NCBI GenBank assembly: GCA_021234535.1
Contig: CM037843.1
Coordinates: 13,539,979-13,603,978 of the forward strand
Reading direction: 5' to 3'
Length of the DNA: 64,000 nucleotides
DNA from: Stichopus chloronotus
Taxonomy: Eukaryota; Echinodermata; Holothuroidea; Aspidochirotida; Stichopodidae
Below the pieces are notes generated by a model. The model had not been told where the DNA came from. It saw only the letters and a program-made list of their open reading frames with translations, and did no database searches. Shown piece after piece: positions 1-11,900 of this stretch. How positions within the stretch are numbered: the stretch's first letter is position 1; each line of letters begins with the position of its first letter. The translations under genes were made by a program, and so were the position numbers.

Positions 1-959
1 TTTTTTGGCAGTTTTTTTTTACTCATATCTTCAGAACTAGTACCGTCACAATGGGTACTTGTATAAGGGATCAAGAGACATGATGTGCGCCCAATGGCGT
101 CTAAGCAAGAATTTTGTTTTCTAGATGGGCTGGAGCAAGAATGAGGAAGTCACGGCAAAGTTTCAGTGTGATAAAGAAGGTCAGTATGCCCACCGGGCAG
201 TCGCGACCTTGGGGTTTTAGGGTGTTTCACATCCACCCAAACAAAGAAATTGTCATGAGCTATACCGTAAACGATAGTCGGAAAATTTAAAATACCACTT
301 ATAATTTTCGTCTCTCAGTTTTGCACATTTGATGACATACAAAAATGCCAAATATAGCACCAGATTGTGTTTAAGATTAAAAGGTAAATAAAAATTTCCT
401 CAATACATGTGAAATACCATTTGAAGTTCCCCTTTTTCAGTCTAGGAAGAACAATAGTCGGAAAATCTGAACTACCAGTTTACCATGAAACGATGTCCAA
501 TATAGCACCAGATTGCGTCTTAGGTTACCCGGTGATTGAAAACTTTCTCAAAAGGGGATGGGGACACCTCTTACCCACAACCAACCATCACTCATCTCAT
601 GCTTTCCTCGCACCTAGAAAATACTATTAAGACAGTATTTTTCATCAAGGTGACTATTATTAACAAAAGTTATAACTGTAATCAGAGAGTAAAAATTGTT
701 GAAAAAGTTCTGGAACTATAAGTTCTCGAGAAAAGAATTGACTGCAGCAGATGCTAAATATTTGCACCAGAATTTGTTTTGTACCTGGTAATTTCTCCAA
801 AAAATGTAATCTTTAAAAAGTAAAAGCTGATGCATTAGTTTCTCTGGAAATTACAATAGCAAAGATGCTCTAGATAAGAGCAATCTAATTAAATTATTAC
901 TATTATTTGAATTGAGTGATGCTTTCGTCATTAATTAAGAAATTGCAGGTATGAGATCC

Positions 960-1125
960 CAATATTTCAAGGCTGGGTACGTGCACTCCAGGATACCCGT
1001 GAAGTGCCGTTTTCGGCCGGTGGGGGGGGGGGGGGGAGGCGGATTGCAAAGCCAACAAGTTACTACTCCGCTCCGCGCCAACCAATGGTGATGCTCCGCT
1101 TAGATAGCCGTGCCCGTGCTGTGAG
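960..1125 (+). repeat. Dispersed repeat family, copy 1
   Basis: It contains, in order, AAGGCTGGGTACGTGCA, GAAGTGCCGTTTTCGGCC, a run of about 16 G, AAAGCCAA, and the core GCGCCAACCAATGGTGATGC followed by TCCGC and TAGATAG. The same order recurs in copies 2-4. Nothing in it looks like a coding frame, so it is probably a non-autonomous element. Confidence 0.75.
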
Positions 1126-1246
1126 CGCAAACGGGCTACCCCCTCAGGATAGACCCCACCCACCATGTTGAAAAAAAGGAGGATTCGCTAGAAATTCCCT
1201 TATATTACGATTTGTCATAGGTTGTTTGTAAAATTAAGGACACGGT

Positions 1247-1400
1247 ATCCCTATTTTAAGCTTGGCTTTACATGCAGCTCAAGTACACTCATGAAGTGCC
1301 GTTTTCTGCCATCTGCCTGGGCGTTTGAAAAGCCAGACTTTGTTTACACTCCGCGCCAACCAATGGTGACGCTCCGCATAGATAGACCTGCCCGTACTCA
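1247..1400 (+). repeat. Dispersed repeat family, copy 2
   Basis: Same order of blocks as copy 1: TATCCCTATTTTAAGCTTGG, GAAGTGCCGTTTTCTGCC, AAAAGCCA and the core CCAACCAATGGTGACGCTCC with ATAGATAG. The G tract is absent here. Confidence 0.75.
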
Positions 1401-1489
1401 GCCATCCCTCTCCCCACACGCACACGTACCCTACATCACAATATTTTTGTTTCATTCCCCCCAGCCTGGTGGAACCCTTTTTGTCATAT

Positions 1490-1655
1490 GATATCCCTAT
1501 TCTAAGGCTGGGTGCATGCAGCTCGCATACACCCCGGAAGTTCCATTTCCTGCCATCTGGTGGGGATGGGGAGGGGAGGAGTAGGTTGAAAAGCCAATTT
1601 TTTTGTAACTTTCCGCGAAACTAATGATGGCGTCCCCTTAGACAGTCCTATCATC
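1490..1655 (+). repeat. Dispersed repeat family, copy 3
   Basis: It has ATATCCCTATTCTAAGGCTG, a GTGCATGCAGCT block, GGAAGTTCCATTTCCTGCC, AAAAGCCAA and a diverged core (CTAATGATGGCGTCC) followed by TTAGACAG. Copies 1-3 are arranged as a loose head-to-tail cluster. Confidence 0.7.
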
Positions 1656-2727
1656 AATTACCCCCCCCCCCCATATTTTTTGGTCATTTTACCGCCTGAC
1701 AGTGCCCTTTTTGTGAGAAATGCAACCACATCCTGTATTCTGGATCACCGATAAGATATTCCCTTGCTTGATAAGGTATATTCCTAGTGTTCGAAACTGT
1801 CGGCCGTGGCGTCACCCCTCAATTAAGAAAAAAAATTTTACCTTCACACCCCCCCCCCCTTCCTTCTAAAGATGTGACCCTAGATATGAGTATGCCTCTA
1901 TACCACAGTTGGGCAGGGGCCGAAATTTGGACTAGATCGAGATTTAGACTTGTGGAAAGACTATCTACACGGAGTGTCACATCTTTTGGCGGGTAGCAAT
2001 CACGAAATTTTGATAAAAGTAGCCCTTAGAACGCCCTTAAAGCACAGTTCAAATGCATTGGGGTACATTGTGAACATTCTGTTCCTTTATGCAAGGTCTT
2101 CTAGTCAATGATAACTGGATATTAACAGGGTGTACCACGCCAAAGTGCACCCCGTTTCCAGTATGTGTTGCCAATCGGGCTCAAGTTACCTTGCATGTAA
2201 CCGCTTTACATTTAATTGAATAGCGGATATAATTAACGATGATGAGCCCATGTTTACTTTGGTATTTCACTTAAAAAATCAGGGTGCTGTGAAGCTTTCA
2301 ACCATCTGGCTCAAAAATTCGTTTTTTTTATTTTGTTATTTTTCATGAATGTAGGCCTACATGTTTATCCGCGCACCGCGTACAGTGAAAGCCGGCAGGG
2401 AGTAAGCATGGAGTTACACACAGCCCCATAGGGCCAGTCTAGGTCATCTTACACGAACAACGCATAGGCTTATACCTTTCATTGCCTTCTTTATTTTTCC
2501 TTCATTTTTCTATCTTTAGAGGATAAACAGAGGGGAACGGTCCATCATGTGTCTCCTCTCTAAGCCAGTGTCCCCCCCCCCCCCCATGATAAGTGCTCCA
2601 AGAATAAATAAATAAAAGAGGAGACAATTCATTACATGCTTCTTGTACTGTTTTAAACCATCTAATAGTTATTACCGTTTTCATAAACTGGTTTTCTTCT
2701 CATAAATTGAGAAATTTGCAAATATAA

Positions 2728-2900
2728 GATCCTTCTTTCTATCCTGAGCAAGTGCACCTTAGGACACACCTGACGTGCCGTTTTCGGCCATCTGGGGAGG
2801 GAGTTATAAGGATGACAAAAAATGGTCTCAGTGTATACGCTCAGCGCCAACCGATGGTTGAGCTCCCACTATAGTCCTATCGGCACTCGTCCCCCCCCCC
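2728..2900 (+). repeat. Dispersed repeat family, copy 4
   Basis: It has GACGTGCCGTTTTCGGCC, ATCTGGGGAGG and the core GCGCCAACCGATGGTTGAGC. A C homopolymer run of about 16 follows. Confidence 0.65.
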
Positions 2901-3415
2901 CCCCCACTCCCCATCCATATTTAATTTCGCCATGCTATACAGTAAGTGGTACTTTGACTTGACATAAGTTCGCCTTCACAGCAAATTTCTTGATTTTGCT
3001 GATCCTTTTAGTACGGGCTGTATGCGAGTAGTAGACAAGGTGGTTCCCCTCTCCCGTCTCTTAGAGGAGGAGGGGGGGGGGGGGTGTAGATTGATAATAT
3101 CATATGTCGATGAAGTTTATCTGATATATAACATTAAATTAGCTCCATCCGTACATGCATCAATTTCATTTCCCTCGTTGTGTTCTTGCGTGTCAGATGC
3201 GACATCGTCAGCAGCAGCAATTCAGGCAAATGTTAACATTTTTTGGACAGTATAGGTCTTGTAACAACCCCTTCCCTAGGCAGAGGGGATCCAATGCACC
3301 TATGGAACGTACTACTTAACATCAGCCCCCCCCCCCCAAAAAAAAAAAGTAAAGGCAAGACAGAACCACAATTCTAGTTCTGCATTTTTGTTTGTCTTTT
3401 GTTTCCTTCCTTGTA

Positions 3416-3919
3416 TAGTATAAGGGCGTATAATGTTGCATTAAAACAAATAACTTAATGCGTTGTTATTGTCAACAAATAACCTACGGTTTAAATTTTA
3501 AGTCTAATTTACCACCGTCCTTTACAACCTCTAGTACTTAAACCAAGTTAAGACAAGAAGAAAAGTGTATGCGATGCTTCTACCAAATATGCAAGTTCAA
3601 CCTTTGCTTTAAGGCATTAGCAATATTCTCAGTTTTCCTTGTCTCCTTTCAGGCATTCCTTATATATGACCTGGTAAGGCAAGATTAAAAAATTCAAAGA
3701 CTGACACTTAAAGGCTATCATCTCGGTACTTGGCCTTGACCTTCACGTTACTTCTCGCAACTATATTATCAATACTGCCAATGTATATACCATTCATAAG
3801 ACTGTAAGAGCAATTACAAAAGTATCACACCAATGACTACATACAGTGTAAGGGTGTATAATGCACCATTAAAACAATTAACTTAGTGCATTTTAATTGT
3901 CAACAAATAACCAACGGGG
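3416..3919. repeat. Direct repeat pair of about 70 bp
   Basis: The block at 3416-3491 (TAAGGGCGTATAATG, ATTAAAACAAATAACTTA, TTGTCAACAAATAACC) is repeated with few changes at 3848-3919. The two arms enclose about 360 bp with no coding frame. They could be the ends of a small mobile element or a local duplication. Confidence 0.6.
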
Positions 3920-6861
3920 TTATTTGCCAGCAATTTCACGCATTGTCAAAAGATGTGCTGATATTTATCGTTAGTAGGCGTATATACAATCGAAAACTGC
4001 TGTACGTTTAAAACTTGCTAGTGATTTGGAAGGCCCGTCTATAGTCTTCCAGATTTCTACGGGAAACCAAAATAAAAATAGGAGGGACTGGGTCATCAGA
4101 ACATGAAACCTATACTGTTAATACATATTTTTTTGTCATCCCAAAAGGGGAAAAAAGTTTAAGGGGGATTGCCCCTTCCCCCAACCCCCTTTGACTCCGG
4201 GATCTGGTCCCTCTGCAAAAGTGCAAGTTAAAAACCGTAATTCCAATTATTCAAAAATGAGGGCAAGTGCATTCTCGGTGAATTGGATAGCTGTAAGTGG
4301 TTTAGCTTAGACTTCAGATGACTATACGGAGAAAAGGTAAAACATTTGACGCAACTTTTTTAGACATCTTTCTCAAAATGAGTCCAAACCATGTATCTTG
4401 CAATTTTAATGAGTAAAAGATGAATTAACAGGGGCAACGTTTTCAAGAACTTTACAGATGGTAAAGCAAAGAGCTATATGAGAAATTGCGCCAAATTACT
4501 GAAAAGGTCAATCCTGACTGATGCCTTCGGTTCATCCACAACAAGGTCCGGATGCTAATGTTCGTTTGTCCTCCGGTTTTTCATTCTCATTCTCTCATCT
4601 GGAAGGAGCCTATGAGCTCAAGAAGGAAATGGTAGATCAAAGTGTATAGTTTCGAAAATGAGAGTTAACAGAATTACACGTCGTTGTTATCTTTGTCAAG
4701 TTATATTGTCAATCCGACTGTTGGTCTCAAAAGTCCCTATGAGGTGTGTGTGTGGGGGTGGTGGAAAGTCTCAGGTGGGCACTGCGGATACACGGGTATG
4801 GGGGGGGGGGGGGAGTTGGCATTGATTTGAGGCTCCCTGGCAACTACGACACCTGACTGCAGTGATTTATTGTATAATAAGACATCAAGGAGGGTCTGTT
4901 AATCTTGATTAAACTTGAAGAGGCGATCTCCGTCTCCTCCTCACTAAGATGCAACCCCACTTTCATAAAATGGCGGCATTACAACAGGGAGCTGGTTGCA
5001 CCAAACGCACCCTTCATACAACTAACTAAATTATGTTTGGGTAACCAAACCAATTCTCACAGTTTGCCTGCCTTCTGCAGGGTTTTGCTGTTCTTGCAAA
5101 TAGGAAGACTGAAAAATAGGCAAGCGTCCTACATTTAATATTATAGAACGAGGGTGGTGTTGGCATATGGTAAAAAGGGGCACTGGAACAGATTAAGATG
5201 GAAAAAGGGGGCGATAGTCTAAAAAGGTTGAGGGCCACAGGGTTGACATTGAATTTGGTACAGCATAGAAACTGGTACATCATTGTAAAGCAGAAACGAG
5301 GGGTATATTTATATAAGACGATTTGAAAATCTTGAAGTTTGGTCGAAATTTACTGCAGGGAGGAAGATCAGACTTTTAAAGGAGACGAACGTTCTACGAA
5401 AATTCTCCACAAACTATAGAAATAGATAAACGAGAATGACATCAGACTGACCACTCACACTCTGAACAAATAAAGCCGAACAATAATGAAATAACAGCAA
5501 TGAAACAACTCTGACTTCAACATTTGTTCTATATAATGCACGCACGACCCGAGAATTTGTTTGTTCAATAACTAACTACATCTTTGTCGAAGATAGAAGT
5601 TTATGCAACCAGAAGTTTGATATTTTTGTGATAACCTGATAATATTCAAAGAAAACCGCGTTACAACGTTTAGCTGTCCGCTAGTTATGTTCGATCCTAA
5701 AATTTCTGCTAAATTTGTGTTACGTTGTTACAACTCCCTGCTTATTTAAGTCGGCACCAGCCGAAATCAAAATAACACTTTTGGATAGCAACTCAGTGCA
5801 AATTCTGAGTAAGATGAGGCAAGTTGGTAATAAAGGGATATAAAGCCTTACGTAAAACATGCAAAAATAAGTGTAACGTGCCACGGTATCCTCCAATAGC
5901 TTTACGTCTTTTTTAAGATTTCGTTTGTTCAATTGCGGCTGCGTGTTATGTTTGGAATGTTTATTATCAATTTATAGAGGGCTTATATGACGTCATTATT
6001 TTTTTTAATGTTCCAAAATGCAAGCTCAAACAGAAAAAAAAAACAGATGAATGTTTCTATAGATATTCGTACATGGCTTTTAAATTATGACTGACTTTGA
6101 GCATAATATTTGGACGGTTTTGGTTCGCGGGAACTCCTCTGCTTCCAGAAATGCTACTTTCGGCAAAAATGAGTAAAGAAGCAAAACAAGGAAGAATCGA
6201 TTGGTTTCCGTTTAAATGTTACATTCAGCAGCCTTTGCGGGTCTTGTTTATCATACTAACACGAAGCAGGCTCAGATGAATGTGATTAACGTAGGTTATC
6301 GTCGGCCAAATTTGGACTTACAGCAAAACGATCAGATAGAAGGTGAATCGAGTTTAAAAATCACTTTTACTTAAAGATAAGAACACCTCTTTAAAGATTA
6401 AGTAAGTTTCTGTGATAGCGAAAAGGAGGGCCATTTTTGAACATAGCCGATATATATTATTCTTAACTTGTAGGCATGCATTAGAGAAGTTACCGTATGA
6501 TACACTCGTCACCTGCAGACAAAATGATTTGCCTACATGGTCTGATGGCCCCTTTGACAACCATGAAAATTTAATTTTAAATTTAATTTTATCTTAATTT
6601 ACCACAACTTACCTGAAGGAGAAATTGAATTTAACCTGTCTTTTCTGTCAACTGAAAAGAATAATGAACTTGTCAACCTTGTGGTAGCAGCGTTTCTACA
6701 CATCCAGAGAGAGAGAGAGACTACAGGGTGCCTGCAGGGTACGGGGATCAAGACCCCACCCAGCGGTATTTCTGGGACCTCCGCAAGAGTGAAAATGGGC
6801 CAGGGGAGCGTGGGAAGGCGATTTCCGGTGATCTATGGGTATTTTATCCCAAACTTTTCTG

Positions 6862-6895
6862 GTATGCTTTGCAGCCAATTGATGGTGGCGCTCCT
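6862..6895 (+). repeat. Dispersed repeat core fragment
   Basis: GCCAATTGATGGTGGCGCTC matches the repeat core in the same orientation as copies 1-4. The rest of the element is unclear. Confidence 0.45.
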
Positions 6896-8397
6896 CTTCC
6901 CACAATTGTGTCTATCATGTAAGTGATGATGGACACTACTTGGGCCTAGCCCCCCCCCCCCCCCCTTCCGGAAGCATGTATACACACCCCATTGTTGCAA
7001 AGAGACTTAGGGTTTATTCTTTTTCATCCTACACCGTATATCAGCCACTTTTATTTGCATACTTCAACACTAGTGAGACATTGAGAAATTATTGCAGGCA
7101 GGTTGTCAAAGTGATTTGTCCAGGTGGTTTGACCATACAGCCCAAATTCTGCGCAGAAGAACCCCAGAGACCAATAAGTGAATTCTAGTTTGCCTGTGGT
7201 CTTGAGAGAATCCCAAACATCTACTTGAAGGGGAAATTGAATTTAGACCTAATCCACTCTCTGTCAACCCAAAGATTTGTCAAACTTATATAACTTAAAT
7301 AGTTTCTGCTCATATTTTTATTCGTAAGATGTATGTTAATGGCTCATTCTGGGAAATACTCCACAGAGATAATACTAACAGTCTTTTCCGTGACACACTT
7401 TTAGTTGGATACTTCAAAGAGAGTGCGGAGGCTTGAGAGACAATTGCCGGCAGTAATGAAATGATGACGGTATACCTCAGAGTCGTGGAGAGTATTAAGG
7501 AGAGTACCGAAGAAGCGAGGAACATTTGGAGAAAACGACACTTAATGACGTAAACAATTTGAGGGCATTACATATAATCTGCAGGGGGTTGCCACTGAAG
7601 TGGCAACTGTACCTGACATATGGCATGTGACATCTGCTCTGTACATTATGTGCCAGACGTAAATGGTATGGGAACAATATTTATCTTAGCAATTGACTTT
7701 CTACACTTGGAACTACAGTAAAGTTTAATCAGAGCCGGCGGAACCTTTGAATATCTTGAAGGAACAAACCCTCCTGCAGGTGAGTGGAGAGGGGGGGGGG
7801 GGGTGAAGTAAATTTATGAAAAAAAAGGACACTCTGAAAATATTAAATTTCATGTAATAGACACATTAAGGGGAGCACTTTTTTTCAAAAGTGGCAGAGT
7901 CATCTGAGAAATTGTTGGGAGGTATAGATGTCCTATATAACCCCTTCCCAACCCAGAGAGCACCGTTCTTTGTTCATGGTGGATATACTCATACTAGTGG
8001 TTGTATGAAAGACATTGTACATACTTTTACCAAACAAACCATTAAGATACATCATGTATGCAGTTCATCATCAGATAATACTGCAATGAATGAACATTAA
8101 TATTCTGACCACGCTCGGAACTATTTAAAATTCAGTTCAAATTTGATTGGTTTTCTTATCCCTTATCTTTGTGAGTGATACATTCTACTGAGGGAAATTT
8201 AAATTTTAGTGCCCTTCCTGTTAATTGCGAGAAATGGTCTGGTCAAATTTTGGGGTTGTGAAGCTGTAAAATACATACAGAATATTCTGTACCTATCGTG
8301 TGACCTGTAGTTATGTAGCAAAATTTCACAATTTCGTAAAACTTCAAAATTTCCTTGTCGATAATGACACGAGTAGCTTGGCCAGAAAGGATCTCAC

Positions 8398-8457
8398 TTC
8401 AGAGCTGCACTTTTCTCTATCGGGGAAAACACAGTCAACAAGTGTCACCTTCAGTTT
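8398..8457 (-). CDS. Weak orphan exon candidate
   Basis: A 60-nt frame bounded by the acceptor gattacttcag and the donor GAA|gtgaga reads KLKVTLVDCVFPDREK and ends CSSE. It is phase 0 at both ends. No neighbour exon that extends it was recognised and the family is unknown. It could well be chance. Confidence 0.2.
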
Positions 8458-11322
8458 CTGAAGTAATCTTCACGCATCTGTGGTAGAAGAGTTTTGCAGT
8501 TGTAGAACCACACAAACGAGCAACGATTAGAATGAAAGTTGAAATTTAATTACAAACGTTCCGAGGATTCACATCTTCCTTATCAGGTAATGAAACGCTC
8601 CACTTCTAATCTAAGTAATCTACATTTCATTAGTTTCGGTCATGATTTTATATCAACTTGAAGTTTAATTTGTAAAATTTTCCGAGCAGATTTTCGCAGT
8701 TTAAGTTGCTCCTTTTATTTTCGTCGATTAGGTTTTACCATTAGCAAGCAGTGACGTGCACGGGGTTTGATGGTTAAGGGGGAAGATTTCATAAGTTTTG
8801 AAAGCTAATCCTTTTACCCCCCCCCCCACCCGATTACGCGAATTCCCTGAGATTGCCCATTGTGGGTGGGGACGGAGCACCTCGATGTCGGCTCCCCCCT
8901 CTCCTCCGTCATAAACCCTAAACTAAATGAATGATATTTGAGATTTATGATAAAGGTTTAAATCCTGTAGAAATTACTGACCCCCCACTGACCCCCGAGA
9001 CTGATGACTCCCCTCCCCGCCCCTCCAGACTCACGTGCACATTACATAATTATGGAGTGAGCCTGCGCGGTTACATACTGACAATTCCACTTTGATCACG
9101 TACTTACCAGCCATATCCACGCGGCAGGGAAACGTCGTTCCTGTAACTTCACTCGTGATGGACCTCTCGGTTTTTGCTCGCCACTCGAAACTTTCCAGAC
9201 TTGTCGAACGAAAATCGCGAAGTAATGTTTTTACTGTAATATCGTTTCAAATATGCCAACACAACGCAGTTAATCGAAGGCCTTAATCAGTGTGATGTAT
9301 GGAAGATAAACCAAAAGGATACGGAAATCAGTGACTTTTTGACCATTGTTTTTCTTTTATACCCTCTATTATATCCCTCTTAAACCTTGATACATAACTT
9401 CCCTCAGCGTTTCATTAGTTCAGTACATGAACTTATCCTGCATTTTTCCCTATCAGCATCGTTCATTTACTTGTGTATGAAACTGTCCTACCGTCAAATT
9501 ATATTAGTATAAGCTTATGTGTCACTGAGCGTCGGTCAGAGTAAGCAACTTGAGCTCATTTTCCATCCTGACTGACGTCATTGTGGCACGTTACGCCATC
9601 TCTTTTTGCGAACAACAGTAACAGAAGGTCACTCGCAAAATACACTGAATGGAAAGAGCGTTTCCGCATCTGGAATGTTTCACTGTGAAACTTACTTTGA
9701 CTACGGGGAAACTTTTCAAACGCCGCAAAATGTAACTGTATACACCATTTTGTAGGGTTTGAACTTTAAGGAAGTAAACATCAAAACTAAATAAAAAAAC
9801 CTTGAACTTTCTTTGGGATCAGCCATAATTACCTTTTAAATATGAAATCCATATGTAATGGCCGTTTATTAGAGGGTGCGTGCTCTGAATCTAAGGGACG
9901 AGCTGTTACCAGTGAGAACTGTACAAATCTTTTTGGTTCAGCTACGAGTAATATAAAGTCCTCAGACTTTGCAAACGAATTCTTTTCAACTCCGTAGAAA
10001 TCCTACGCAAACTTCGTTTACACAACTTTACGGCAATTGGCTTAATCAGGCCTCTGACTGAAAGAGAAGGACATTACCATCGCACGTAGAGCAACCATCG
10101 TGGTATACCGTATATGTTTGTACACAAAGTACAGCGACAGCTCGCCTAATTTACTGACAACGATTTGAGTTATTGGACATCGGATACCTCAGGCAAAGAA
10201 CAATGTCAGTGAATGCTCCTTAATATTGAGTTCATCAACTTCGCTGCGACAGCAAGCTTCTCGGGACGGCAGTCACATCGCGGCAACAGCCACAGAGGTG
10301 TTACACTGCAGGCTGGGAGAAGCTTTGTTTGTTTGAAGTTTTGTCATTAATATCAGATAAAATTGTCTCTACGATTCTTTCATGTGGATGTCTTTGCTGG
10401 TTTTCAAGCTCGAACGGTTGACTAAAGAAAGTGGTTAAACTAAATGAACCGATTTATTTGTTACCGCGATCCCCCACCCGTCCTATAAGGAAAACCGTAA
10501 TTCGCAAGAAGAGGTAATTTCCAAGAGGTTTCCATCAAAGTCTTTCAAACACTCATTGGAATATTGATCAAACAATGATTTGGCTCAGAGGATGAAATAT
10601 AAACCTCCAAAGAACAGATATAACTTAAGATGTCTATATGTGATAATGCATGACAGCATGAATTTTTTCCCGGGGAGGGGGGCGGCTCAGTAATAACAAT
10701 TTCAAAGTCCTGTTCTTCTGATCGCATACATTTTTTTTTTACATATATAGATGCTCCAGCAAGTTCGAGTGTAGAACAATATATTATGCTTTGTAGCTCT
10801 GGAGGTCATTTTTTCACTACCAGACAGGTCCGGGTTAACCTTCAAGCAAATGTTGGTATGTATCGGTCTTAATCGTCCACACCGTAACACCTGCGAAGGA
10901 TTACATATTTCAAGATCCAAGGTCTACGAGTCTTCACGTTTAGTGATTGGCTTGAAACAACATGAATATTTACATCTTAAAGAAAGAAGGATTGAGTGTT
11001 ACTGGGTGTAACTGTTTCCGCCGAAGTGAAATTTAACAGCGTACAATCTGTACACAGATTGTGTAAATTATAGTGAAGTCAAGAGATAGTTCGATACATT
11101 GGTATAACAATGCATTCAGACCTAATACACGTCCGATGTTCGTAATCACCAGACTCCCGGACTCTCGTGTACCTATATTTAGTAAGAAGTACAATGGTTG
11201 TATAGAGACAGGTGTGGAGGCAGATAACTATGAAATAGGGAGAATAAAGTACACACGTTCCATGTCTACTTTTTCTTCTGATTGACCAATGCATCCTTAC
11301 TTTGTGCCTTATTTTGCAACAT

Positions 11323-11900
11323 TGAAAGAGAAGGAAAGCGTCAGGACTTTTGACAATGAAATACTACCGTTCAATGAGAGACCAAAATGGAGCGAACAGC
11401 ATCACGAAATTTCATCTTTGTTGTTTACTTTCCAAAATTTTGCAATGTGAATGTTCATTAAAAATCAATCAGGAAGCTGCCACTCTGAGATTGTGATGAC
11501 ATTAACGTGTCCACTTGTGATTGAAAAGCTTTTGTTTTTCCTTGTGATTAATTGTCAAATACTTTTAAACAGTTATGCATGGATTCAAATTAGAGTATTA
11601 ATAAGTTGATGATTGAATTATACACTTCAGTAATGGTCTGTGAAGAGTGTGTACAAGTGTATTTGCATTTATGGAAGTTATAGGTAAAGAAAACAAATAA
11701 ATGCATGAAATTCCTTCTGGTTATGTAGTATAATTCGACTTACTCAAGTAATTTTGCATTCAACTGAGGCAAAAATGGCGGCACTCTCCTCTGAATTTCA
11801 ATAGTTTGGGGAGGAAAAATTTTTTTTAACTTATTTGGTAAGAAGTTTTGTCAAACACTTCTGCTTCATTCTCATAAAGATATTCCCATGTTGCCTTTTC
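11323..11900 (+). repeat. Interspersed ~580-bp repeat, copy A
   Basis: It shares colinear blocks with 21419-21995: GTCAGGACTTTTGA, GTGATTGAAAAGCTTT, AATTAT/GAATTATA regions, CGACTTACTCAAGT, GGCAAAAATGGC and CACTTCTGCTTCATT. Identity is partial with small gaps, as expected for two old copies of one element. Confidence 0.75.

Larger units (their letters stand above)
1..8397. other. Repeat-rich region without recognised genes
   Basis: It holds four copies of the dispersed family, a core fragment, the 3.4/3.8-kb direct repeat pair and about ten G or C runs of 9-17 bases. Near the left end, AGTCGGAAAAT at 273 and 453 and AATATAGCACCAGATTG at 351 and 499 suggest an old local duplication. Open frames are all short and lack family motifs. 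Confidence 0.6.
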
